From the NCBI GenBank assembly GCA_937924525.1, contig CALDSU010000002.1:186001-250000 (forward strand): a stretch of 64,000 bases of DNA. The letters are read 5' to 3'. This DNA comes from an uncultured Bryobacteraceae bacterium. GTDB lineage: Bacteria; Acidobacteriota; Terriglobia; Bryobacterales; Bryobacteraceae. The position numbers and the translations under genes were made by a program. Positions 1 to 7,687 of this stretch are shown here, in pieces. Every line of letters begins with the position of its first letter. The stretch's first letter is position 1. Under the pieces are notes generated by a model. That model saw nothing but the letters and a program-made list of their open reading frames with translations, was not told where the DNA came from and ran no database searches.

Positions 1-2138
1 TGATCCTGGCGGGTGGATTGCTGCCGTTGCTGGCTGCCCACGGCTTGGGGCGACGCCTCACGCGCGGCCGGGCCTGGCCGGAAGTCCTGCGGTTCGCTTG
101 CGGCGTACCTTTGCTGAGCCTGGGGATCTTCCTTCTGATGGCGGCGGGTTTCGGGAAGCCCTGGGTGACCCTTCCGCTTTGCGCGCTCGCCGCAGCGCTG
201 CTTTGGCGGGACCGCCCGCCGCGGCGCGCTCCGCGCCTCGAGGGCGCCGCGAAATGGGTGTGGGCCGGCCTCGCGCTTGCCTATGGCGGATGCTACGGCC
301 TCCACGCGCTGGCGCCCGAGATCCAACCCGACGGCATGACCTACCACCTTGGCCTGGTCCGCGAGTACGCCCGGACCGGCGCGCTGCCCGCCCAGGTGGC
401 CTTTTTCGATGTGTTGCCGCACGGCATTGAGATGCTCATGGCCGTGGCGCACCAGGCCGGCGGACAATCGGCGGCGAAACTGGTGGAGTTCGGCTTTCTG
501 TTGGCGCTGCCGTGGGCGCTCGCTGAGTTGGCGGCGGCCCTGGGCTGGCCGGCGCTGCTGGGCTGGGCGGCGGCGGGACTGCTGGTGGCGGTTCCCGTGG
601 TGGGAGTCACCGCCACTTCGACCTACAACGATGTCGCGCTGGTTTTTTTTGCGGTCGCGGCGTGCTGGTTGCTGTGGCGGGCTCCGGCCGATGCCCCGCT
701 GGCGGGATTGGTCGCGGGGTTCTGCTTCGCCATCAAGATGAACATGGGACTGGTGGCGCTGGCCGGAGTGATTTGGGTTTGGCGCGCGGGCGGGTGGCGC
801 GCCGCCGTCCGCTTTGCCGCCGGGGCCGCCGCCGTGGCGCTGCCCTCGGTGTTGCGCAACGCGATCGTGGTGCGCAATCCGTTGGCCCCTCTCGCCAACC
901 GGCTGTTTCCGAATCCGTACTTCCACCCGACGATGGAGCAAGCGCTGCGTGAGAACTGGAGTTCCTGGCAGGGGCTGGACGGCGCCGAGATCCTGTGGGC
1001 GTTGGCGGCGGGCGGCGAGTTGCAAGGAGTTCTGGGGCTGGGGTTCTTCCTCCTGCCGGCCGGCCTGCGCGCGCTCGGGGAAAGGGAAGGGAAGTGGCTG
1101 TGGGGCGCTGCGGCGGTGGCCGCCCTGCCGTTTGCGCTGAATCACGGCGCGCGTTTCCTGATGCCGGCGCTTCCGTTCGCGTTCCTGGCGCTGGTGCGGA
1201 GCATCCCCCGCGCCGCCGTCTGGCCGCTGGTGGCGGTCCACGCGGTTCTCTGCTGGCCGGAGCTGCTGCCGCGCTACGGTGGCGACCACGTCTGGCGGCT
1301 GGAGGGGATGCCCTGGCGGGCGGCGCTGCGCCTCGAGTCGGAGGACGCCTACCTCAAACGCACACGGGACGAATACCAGGTGGCCGACATGATTCGCGAG
1401 TCCGCGGCTCCCGGTGAGCGCATTTTCGCGCTGATGGACGCGCCCCGCGGCTGGCTCGACCATCGGTTCGTCGAACTCTGGCAGTCCGCCGAGGGCGAGC
1501 GTTTCACGGACACGCTGCGCGTCGCCTCGCAGTACCGCGGCGACCCGCTGTTCGAGGTCCGGACGGAGATGACGCCGGTGCTGGCGCACGGGGTGCGGGT
1601 GCGCCTGACGGAGGTCGGAGGTTCGGCGCGCGGCAAGGAGTGGTGCGCGCACGAAATCCGCCTGTGGCTGGGTGACGCCCGCATCTATAGCAGCCCGCAG
1701 TGGACCGTGACGGCGCGTCCGAACCGCTGGGAAGCGCCCGTGGCTTTCGACGGGAACCTGGCCTCGCGCTGGCGGACCTGGGAGCCCATGCGGCCCGGCA
1801 TGAGCATCGAGGCGCGCTTGGACCGCCCGCAGCGCATCTCGGCCGTCGAGATGATTTCGCACACGCCGGTCTTCCCGGTGCGGTGGGAATTCTCCGTACT
1901 CGACGGAGGTGGCGCATGGCGTCCGCTTGAGGAACCGCAGGCGCGCCGCCGCGCTCCCGAGGATTTGCGGCACGCGGCCGTCCGCTACCTGAGCCGGTCG
2001 GGCATCCGCTATCTCCTGCTGCCGGTGGCCGAGACCGGCGGCTGGCAACTGGCGCGTTTCTTCGAAGGCCAGGAAGCGGAGTGGGGAATGACCCTGGTGA
2101 ACCAGCGCGGTTACGCGCGGCTCTACCGGTTACCGTAG
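1..2138 (+). CDS. Multi-pass membrane protein, glycosyltransferase-C-like, with C-terminal F5/8C-like domain (5' partial)
   Basis: The frame is open to the window edge, so the true start probably lies upstream; the first internal start is TTG at 18. Roughly the first 430 residues are many hydrophobic segments separated by short loops, with an acidic loop (APEIQPDGMTYH) early on, as in GT-C type lipid-linked sugar transferases. The last ~250 residues are soluble. They include a stretch (AFDGNLASRWRTWEPM, then DRPQRISAVEMISHTP) that resembles an F5/8 type C (discoidin) carbohydrate-binding fold. A role in transferring sugar from a lipid carrier at the membrane is inference from topology; no catalytic motif is proven. 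Nothing of its upstream context is visible. Confidence 0.6.
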   Translation, partial: ILAGGLLPLLAAHGLGRRLTRGRAWPEVLRFACGVPLLSLGIFLLMAAGFGKPWVTLPLCALAAALLWRDRPPRRAPRLEGAAKWVWAGLALAYGGCYGLHALAPEIQPDGMTYHLGLVREYARTGALPAQVAFFDVLPHGIEMLMAVAHQAGGQSAAKLVEFGFLLALPWALAELAAALGWPALLGWAAAGLLVAVPVVGVTATSTYNDVALVFFAVAACWLLWRAPADAPLAGLVAGFCFAIKMNMGLVALAGVIWVWRAGGWRAAVRFAAGAAAVALPSVLRNAIVVRNPLAPLANRLFPNPYFHPTMEQALRENWSSWQGLDGAEILWALAAGGELQGVLGLGFFLLPAGLRALGEREGKWLWGAAAVAALPFALNHGARFLMPALPFAFLALVRSIPRAAVWPLVAVHAVLCWPELLPRYGGDHVWRLEGMPWRAALRLESEDAYLKRTRDEYQVADMIRESAAPGERIFALMDAPRGWLDHRFVELWQSAEGERFTDTLRVASQYRGDPLFEVRTEMTPVLAHGVRVRLTEVGGSARGKEWCAHEIRLWLGDARIYSSPQWTVTARPNRWEAPVAFDGNLASRWRTWEPMRPGMSIEARLDRPQRISAVEMISHTPVFPVRWEFSVLDGGGAWRPLEEPQARRRAPEDLRHAAVRYLSRSGIRYLLLPVAETGGWQLARFFEGQEAEWGMTLVNQRGYARLYRLP

Positions 2139-2296
2139 TCGCGTCTGCGCACTCGACCATCCATCTTTGGGCGGTTGCGCGAACCCGCTCGCCTGACCCG
2201 ACTCCCGAACGAACCCCTCCCTGTCCCTCTGGCGCCGTTCGTGTCATCAGTTTGTGCGGCAAGGGGGCCATAATGACAGGAGGGAGGAACTCCGTA

Positions 2297-2977
2297 ATGA
2301 CGAAACGATTGGCAGCTCTCTTGGTGGCCGGGATCCTTCCCCTCCTGGGGGCGGACAAGAAGAACCAGAACCGGCTCGAAGATGCCGCCATGGTCTTCGA
2401 AGAAATCATGGGCATCAAGGACCGGGCGATTCCGCAGGAGCTGCTCGACAAGTCCACGTGTGTTGTCGTGGTGCCCGGGATGAAGAAGGGTGGCTTTATT
2501 CTCGCCGCCAAGTACGGCAAGGGTTACATCAGTTGCCGGCAGCAGGACGGGACGGGCTGGAGCGCCCCTGGCGCGATCCGCATGGAAGGCGGCAGTTTCG
2601 GCCTGCTCATCGGCGGCGCGGAGACGGATATCGTGCTGCTGGTCATGAATGAGCGCGGGGCCGACAAGCTCCTCTCGAGCAAGTTCACGCTGGGCGGAGA
2701 GGGCTCGGTAGCCGCTGGCCCGGTGGGCCGCGATTCCTCGGCGCAAACCGATGCGCAGATGCGGGCCGAGATTCTTTCCTACTCCCGTTCGCGCGGGGCA
2801 TTCGCCGGCGTGTCCCTCACCGGTTCCACGATGCGCGAAGATTCGTCGGACAATGAAACGCTGTACGGCAGGCGGCTGACCAATCGCGAGATCGTGCGGG
2901 GCAAGGTGGCGCCTCCGGAGTCCGCCAAGCGGTTCATTTCGCTCTTAAACAAGCACTCTCCGCGGAAGAGCGCGTAA
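2297..2977 (+). CDS. Exported SYLF (Ysc84-like) lipid-binding domain protein
   Basis: This 226-residue protein has an N-terminal signal-like segment (MTKRLAALLVAGILPLLGA) followed by a SYLF domain. Family hallmarks are CVVVVPGMKKGGFILAAKYG, GSFGLLIGGAETDIVLLVMN and the glycine-rich AAGPVG stretch. SYLF domains bind phosphoinositides in eukaryotes; bacterial members are usually exported and of unknown role. The ATG at 2297 is chosen because a strong AGGAGGGAGG ribosome site ends nine bases upstream and gives a clean signal peptide. An in-frame ATG at 2273 is possible but lies before that site. It stands alone between the membrane protein and the MFS gene. Confidence 0.85.
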   Translation: MTKRLAALLVAGILPLLGADKKNQNRLEDAAMVFEEIMGIKDRAIPQELLDKSTCVVVVPGMKKGGFILAAKYGKGYISCRQQDGTGWSAPGAIRMEGGSFGLLIGGAETDIVLLVMNERGADKLLSSKFTLGGEGSVAAGPVGRDSSAQTDAQMRAEILSYSRSRGAFAGVSLTGSTMREDSSDNETLYGRRLTNREIVRGKVAPPESAKRFISLLNKHSPRKSA

Positions 2978-2987
2978 CGCTCGCGGT

Positions 2988-3017
2988 TTGACAGCGCCCC
3001 GCGGCATAAAGGAGAAT
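2988..3017 (+). promoter_or_regulatory. Possible sigma-70 promoter for the MFS transporter
   Basis: A perfect TTGACA box is followed after 18 bases by GAGAAT, a 4/6 match to the -10 consensus. Transcription would begin about ten bases before the ATG, leaving almost no leader. There is no clear ribosome site before that ATG, so a near-leaderless message would fit. The -10 is weak, so this is tentative. Confidence 0.35.
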
Positions 3018-3033
3018 CCCTGTTCATCTCCCC

Positions 3034-4284
3034 ATGCCGCCCGCACCTGAGCCCGCCGCCGGCGCTGACCGGCCGACTCGCGTCCGCCACGTGGTGCTGT
3101 GGCTGACCGTGGCGGCATACATGATCACCTACATGGACCGGGTGGTGATCTCGTCGGCGGTGCCGGTCATCCAGGAGGAATTCGGTTTCTCGCTGATGAC
3201 CATGGGCTGGATCCTGGCCGCGTTCCGGTGGGGCTATGCCTTGTTTCAGATTCCCGGCGGGTGGCTGGGTGACCGCATCGGACCGCGCCGCGCGCTGACG
3301 CTGATTGTCTCCTGGTGGTCGGTTTTCACCTCGCTGACCGCCGCGTCCTGGAATGCGGCGTCGATGGCCGCCTTCCGGTTCCTGTTTGGCGTCGGGGAGG
3401 CCGGGGCCTTTCCGATCGCCACCCGCTCGCTGTCGCGCTGGATGCTGCCCGAGGAGCGCGGGTTCGCGCAAGGCGTCACCCACGCGGGGTCCCGCCTAGG
3501 GGCGGCGGTGACTCCCGTGGTGGTGGTCTGGCTGATTACGCATTATGGCTGGCGCGAGACCTTTGTCGGGTTCGGGTTGCTGGGCATCGGTTGGGCCGGC
3601 ATCTGGTTCTGGTATTACCGCGACACGCCCGCCGAGCACCGCGCGGTGAACCCCGCCGAACGCGAACTGATTCACCGCCACCTGGGCGGCGCGCGGTCGC
3701 GGACCACGCGCCATGTGCCGTGGCGGCAGATTCTCCGCAACCGGTGGTTGGGGACTCTGTCGCTGATGTACTTCTGCTACGCCTATTGCATCTCGGTCTA
3801 CCTGGATTGGTTCCCCAAGTACCTCAACGATCACCGCGGCTTCAGCCCGCGCGAAATGGGCTCTTACGCCAGCCTGCCGCTGCTGGCGGGCGCCTTGGGC
3901 GACCTGTGCGGCGGGTGGGCTTCCGATATCTGGGCCAAGCGGAGCGGCAGGTTGACGGTGGCGCGCCGCGGCGTGGCCATCGCCGGCTTGCTGGCGGCGG
4001 CTCTTTCGATTCTGCCCGCCGCCCTGACGCCCGACCCGGTGGCCAGCGTCTGGTTTACCTGCGCCGCGGTATTCGGCCTGGAACTGACCGTGGGAGTGTC
4101 CTGGGCCATTCCGCCCGACATCGGGGGGGACTTCGCCGGGTCCGTGGCCGCCGTCATGAATACCTGCGGCAACATCGGCGGCGCGCTCTCCCCGGCGGTG
4201 CTGGCCTACCTGGTCGGCGGTTTCGGATGGGAGGCGCCGTTCCTGGTGGCCGCCGTCATGAGTTTGCTGGCCGCCCTGTTGTAG
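3034..4284 (+). CDS. MFS transporter, anion:cation symporter (sugar-acid) type
   Basis: A 416-residue protein with about twelve hydrophobic segments. The first-helix motif YMITYMDRVVISSAVP and the loop 2-3 motif GGWLGDRIGPRRAL place it in the major facilitator superfamily, near the ACS group that moves hexuronates, glucarate and similar organic anions. The substrate cannot be read from sequence. It lies 61 bases upstream of the ferredoxin-domain gene on the same strand, so co-transcription with the unknown pair that follows is likely. The ATG lacks an obvious ribosome site. The C-terminus ends soon after the last helix, slightly shorter than usual. Confidence 0.85.
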   Translation: MPPAPEPAAGADRPTRVRHVVLWLTVAAYMITYMDRVVISSAVPVIQEEFGFSLMTMGWILAAFRWGYALFQIPGGWLGDRIGPRRALTLIVSWWSVFTSLTAASWNAASMAAFRFLFGVGEAGAFPIATRSLSRWMLPEERGFAQGVTHAGSRLGAAVTPVVVVWLITHYGWRETFVGFGLLGIGWAGIWFWYYRDTPAEHRAVNPAERELIHRHLGGARSRTTRHVPWRQILRNRWLGTLSLMYFCYAYCISVYLDWFPKYLNDHRGFSPREMGSYASLPLLAGALGDLCGGWASDIWAKRSGRLTVARRGVAIAGLLAAALSILPAALTPDPVASVWFTCAAVFGLELTVGVSWAIPPDIGGDFAGSVAAVMNTCGNIGGALSPAVLAYLVGGFGWEAPFLVAAVMSLLAALL

Positions 4285-4345
4285 CTGAAAATAGACTCTA
4301 CCCAACAGGTGATCGCGGCCGGGTGAAACCGGACGAGAGGCCGCA

Positions 4346-5188
4346 ATGTACATCAATCCGAACAAATGCGTGGCTTGCGGAAACTGCACCTACGTCTGTC
4401 CGATGGGCGCGATTTATGTCGACCCCGCCAGCCGGCGCGCCACGGTCGACCGCAACGAATGCGTGGAGTGCCACGCGTGTTTCCATGGCCTGAGCCAGGA
4501 ACACCTGAATCCCACGCTGGTTCGCCTGCTGAGCAAGGCGTTTGAATACGCGCGGCTGCGCTTCGACCCGGAGCCAGACGTCTGTCCGACCGCGGCGTTT
4601 GAACCGGACAAACTGGAATGGCCGCGCGCGGTCCGGCGGGCCTTCTCCGATCCCCGCGTGCCCCACGAATCTACCGGGGTGGTGGGCCGCGGCACCGAAG
4701 AGGTGAAGACCAACGACGTCACCGGCCGGGTGAAGCTGGGCGAGTTCGGTATGACCGTCGAGTTCGGCCGCCCGGGGGTCGGCGTGTGGTTCCGGGATAT
4801 TCAGCGCATGGCGTGGGCGCTCGCCAAGGTCGAGGGGGTGACGTTCGAGAAGAAGAACCCCGTCACCAGCCTGATGACGGACGTGGCCACCGGCACGCTG
4901 CGCGACGACATCCTGGAAGAAAAAGTGATGTCGGCGATCATCGAAATCAAGTCCACGGTGGACAAGCTGGAAGAAGTCATCCGCGTGGTCCGCGAGACGG
5001 AGAAACACCTGGATACCGTCGTTTCTTTGGGGGTGGGAGTGCGATGCGACGATCAGGGCGAAGATCCCCTCGTGCTGCCGCTGCTCGAAAAGCTGGGCTA
5101 CCGGGTCCACCGCGGGAAAACGAATGTGGGATTGGGCAGGGCGGCGGCCGCGGAAACCGCTCCGCCGGAACCGGCGGTGACAGCCTGA
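4346..5188 (+). CDS. Ferredoxin-domain protein with split second [4Fe-4S] motif and unknown C-terminal domain
   Basis: The first ~85 residues are a 2[4Fe-4S] ferredoxin-like domain. Cluster one is C8-x2-C11-x2-C14-x3-C18-P. The second set is C39-x2-C42-x2-C45, and its fourth ligand candidate C80-P81 comes 34 residues later instead of the usual three, so a helix-like insert separates them. Residues ~90-280 form a domain I do not recognise, with EFGRPGVGVWFRDIQRMAWA and a charged probably helical stretch near residue 200. A GAGAGG ribosome site precedes the ATG. It is followed after 19 bases by the cysteine-rich gene, so the two probably form one electron-transfer or redox unit. There is no signal peptide, so a cytoplasmic location is expected. 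Confidence 0.7.
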   Translation: MYINPNKCVACGNCTYVCPMGAIYVDPASRRATVDRNECVECHACFHGLSQEHLNPTLVRLLSKAFEYARLRFDPEPDVCPTAAFEPDKLEWPRAVRRAFSDPRVPHESTGVVGRGTEEVKTNDVTGRVKLGEFGMTVEFGRPGVGVWFRDIQRMAWALAKVEGVTFEKKNPVTSLMTDVATGTLRDDILEEKVMSAIIEIKSTVDKLEEVIRVVRETEKHLDTVVSLGVGVRCDDQGEDPLVLPLLEKLGYRVHRGKTNVGLGRAAAAETAPPEPAVTA

Positions 5189-5207
5189 TCCCGGAGGATG
5201 GAACCCC

Positions 5208-5885
5208 ATGACGAACACGCTGCACCGGTTCGGCGACGCCGACAGTTTCCACGACGATTACATCGTCTTCGCGATCCCGGCCAAGGGGAAAAACGACGCG
5301 GGCAGCCTGCCCAAGCTGCGGAAGTTTCTCGAGATGGCGCTTGCGTTCCACCCCATCAACCTGGGTGACGCGCGCAACGGGGGCGCGCTGCGGCCCCGCC
5401 GGGACATGGATCCGACGCAACACTGGCGGCGTTCCCACCAGCCGGATTTCCAGGCGGTGATCCAGGGGCTGGACGCGCCCACCACCGTCTCCGCTGTCTT
5501 CGACAACCGCGAAGCCGCCGAGGGTTTTCTGAAGGCGGTGAAAGAGGCTGATCTGGGCATGTGCGTCACCGTGTCGACGTCGCTCGACGGCGCGGAGCAG
5601 ATCTGTTGGGCGGCCAATCAGCCCCGCCACAGCATCAACTACTCGCTCGGGTTCGAAGGACGGACCGACCAGCTACCCAACCGCCAGATCCTGATGCTCT
5701 CCACCATGTGTGGCCACGGCATGGTCAGCCATAGTCTGTGCAAAAAGATGGTGGACTGGGTGAAAGAGGGACGGCGGTCGCCCCCGGAGGCCGCCGCGTA
5801 TCTGGCCCGCTTCTGCTCCTGCGGCATCTTCAACACCACGCGGGCGGCGCGCATCATCGACGCGGCGCGGCGGCGACAGGAGTAA
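5208..5885 (+). CDS. Cysteine-rich protein of unknown function, partner of the ferredoxin-domain protein
   Basis: I do not recognise a family for this 225-residue protein. It is soluble with no signal peptide. Cysteines cluster in the second half: LGMCVTV, EQICWA, STMCGHGM, HSLCKK and a C-terminal RFCSCGIFN. The CGHGMVSH and FCSCG motifs could bind a metal or an Fe-S cluster. A GGAGG ribosome site lies ten bases upstream of the ATG. The 19-base gap to the ferredoxin-domain gene and the MFS gene before it suggest a three-gene unit, perhaps a reductase or dehydratase acting on an imported compound; that is inference only. Confidence 0.6.
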   Translation: MTNTLHRFGDADSFHDDYIVFAIPAKGKNDAGSLPKLRKFLEMALAFHPINLGDARNGGALRPRRDMDPTQHWRRSHQPDFQAVIQGLDAPTTVSAVFDNREAAEGFLKAVKEADLGMCVTVSTSLDGAEQICWAANQPRHSINYSLGFEGRTDQLPNRQILMLSTMCGHGMVSHSLCKKMVDWVKEGRRSPPEAAAYLARFCSCGIFNTTRAARIIDAARRRQE

Positions 5886-5899
5886 CAGAGAAACCGGGC

Positions 5900-6901
5900 T
5901 CAGTGGTCGCGCTCGGTCACCAGTTCGGTGACGGCGTACAGGGCCCGCTGATAGGGGGACTCCGGGAATTCGCCAATGAGGGTCCGGGCTTTCTCCGTGT
6001 ATTGCTCCGCGCGCAACTTTGCGCGCTCGAAACCGCCATGGCGTTCGATCATGCGGCGGACGTCGGCAAACGGCGCCGCAGCGTAGGAACGCTCGCGCAG
6101 GATTGTCGCCACCATGTCCTGTTCGGCCGGCGTGGCTTGTTCGAGGGCGTAGATCAGCGGGAGCGTGACTTTTCCTTCGCGCAAGTCGTTGCCGACGGGC
6201 TTGCCCAGGACCTGCTCGCGGGCCGTGAAATCGAGGACGTCGTCAATTAACTGGAACGCCATGCCAAGGTTCCAGGCGTAGTCGCCGAGTTTCGCTTCCA
6301 GGGACGGGTCGGCGCCGGCGACCAGCGCGCCCAGCCGCGCGCAAGTGGAAAACAGCGCCGCGGTCTTGCGGTCGACCAAGTCCATGTAGTCGGCTTCCGA
6401 GACATCGGCTCTGCCCAGCCGCTCGAACTGGATCAGTTCGCCTTCCACCATCATCTGCGTGAGGGAAATCAGAATATCCAGAATGCGGAAGTTGCGCTCG
6501 CGGAGGGCGATCTGGAACGCCTGCATGTAGAGCCAGTCGCCGGCGAGCACGGAGGTGTGGTTTCCCCACTGGGCGTTGGTGGACACGCGGCCGCGCCGGG
6601 TAGACGCTTCATCGATCACGTCGTCATGCACCAGGGTGGCGCAGTGGATGATCTCGACAACGGCGCCCAGCCGGATGGCGCTCTTGCCGCCCCCGCCTAA
6701 CAGCCTGGCGGAAAGCAGCAGCAGCGCGGGACGGAGACGCTTGCCGCCGCTCGCCTGGAGATAGCGGGCGATCGAAGTGATCGTATCGACGCTGGCGACC
6801 GATTCCAGCGCGATCTCGTTTTCCACCTGACGCAGATCTTCCCCGATCAGGTTGAAAATCTCGCGCGCGGTCAGCGCTTGCCCGATTCTGCCAATGGCCA
6901 T
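5900..6901 (-). CDS. Trans-polyprenyl diphosphate synthase (octaprenyl/heptaprenyl type)
   Basis: This 333-residue enzyme condenses isopentenyl diphosphate onto an allylic diphosphate to make the side chain of respiratory quinones. Both aspartate-rich motifs are present, D93-D94-V-I-D97 and D220-D221-V-L-D224, together with GGKRLRP near residue 53 and the EIIHCATLVHDD lead-in. Length and motifs match the long-chain IspB/HepT group; the chain length made is not readable. It is the last gene of a minus-strand run, starting six bases after the TatD family gene, and ends convergently with the cysteine-rich gene. Confidence 0.95.
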   Translation of the reverse strand: MAIGRIGQALTAREIFNLIGEDLRQVENEIALESVASVDTITSIARYLQASGGKRLRPALLLLSARLLGGGGKSAIRLGAVVEIIHCATLVHDDVIDEASTRRGRVSTNAQWGNHTSVLAGDWLYMQAFQIALRERNFRILDILISLTQMMVEGELIQFERLGRADVSEADYMDLVDRKTAALFSTCARLGALVAGADPSLEAKLGDYAWNLGMAFQLIDDVLDFTAREQVLGKPVGNDLREGKVTLPLIYALEQATPAEQDMVATILRERSYAAAPFADVRRMIERHGGFERAKLRAEQYTEKARTLIGEFPESPYQRALYAVTELVTERDH

Positions 6902-6907
6902 GAGAAA

Positions 6908-7687
6908 TCACCTAGTGTATCGCAAACACAGCCGTTCGAAGTTCGCCGTGGTGGCTTCCGCCAGCGTCTCCACCGGCATTTGACGCTCCTCGGCCACCCG
7001 GCGGAGCGTGTCGGCGGCAAACGCGGGTTCGTTCCGTTTGCCGCGATGCGGAACCGGGGCCAGATAAGGGGCGTCGGTCTCCAGCAGCAGGCGGTCGAGC
7101 GGCGCCAGCCGAGCCGCCTCGCGCAGAGCGTGTGCTTTGGGAAAGGTGATCACGCCGCCCAGACCGAGGTAAAAACCCAGCTCCCACGCATCCTCGGCTT
7201 CGGCGGGTCCTCCGCTGAAACAATGAAACACGCCTCCGGCGGGAGGACGCACCTGCTGGAGCAGCGCGATCGTGTCCGCCCACGCCTCGCGCGTGTGAAT
7301 GACCACCGGTTTGTGCTCCTCCGCGGCAAGTTCCAGCTGGCGCAGGAAGACTTCGCGCTGCGCTTCCGGCGGAGAAAAGTTATAGTGGTAATCCAATCCC
7401 ATCTCGCCCAAAGCCACGACGCGGGGATGCCGGCTGCAAGCGCGCAAGGCATTCGCCCATCCTTCCGCCACCCGGCCGGCATGGTGCGGATGCACCCCGA
7501 CGCTGGCGTAGATGCGGCGATCGGCTTCGGCCAGCCGGATTCCCGCCGCGAAGTCCGGTGGACCTTCTCCGGTGCCAATCGCCAGCAGGGAAACCAGACC
7601 TGCCGCCCACGCCCGATCGAGCACCGCTTGCCGGTCCTCATCGAAGCGGGGGTCATCCAGATGGCAGTGCGAATCGACGATCCGCAT
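6908..7687 (-). CDS. TatD family metal-dependent deoxyribonuclease
   Basis: A 259-residue TIM-barrel hydrolase. The N-terminal MRIVDSHCHLDD supplies the H7-x-H9 metal pair. Further family motifs are SVGVHPHHA, ALGEMGLDYHYN, PVVIHTREAW and LLLETDAPYLAP. TatD proteins are metal-dependent 3'-5' exonucleases and D-aminoacyl-tRNA-related hydrolases; the exact substrate here is not known. The ATG overlaps the metG stop by one base in a TGATG arrangement, which fixes the start and implies translational coupling. A metG-tatD neighbourhood is common in bacteria. Confidence 0.95.
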   Translation of the reverse strand: MRIVDSHCHLDDPRFDEDRQAVLDRAWAAGLVSLLAIGTGEGPPDFAAGIRLAEADRRIYASVGVHPHHAGRVAEGWANALRACSRHPRVVALGEMGLDYHYNFSPPEAQREVFLRQLELAAEEHKPVVIHTREAWADTIALLQQVRPPAGGVFHCFSGGPAEAEDAWELGFYLGLGGVITFPKAHALREAARLAPLDRLLLETDAPYLAPVPHRGKRNEPAFAADTLRRVAEERQMPVETLAEATTANFERLCLRYTR

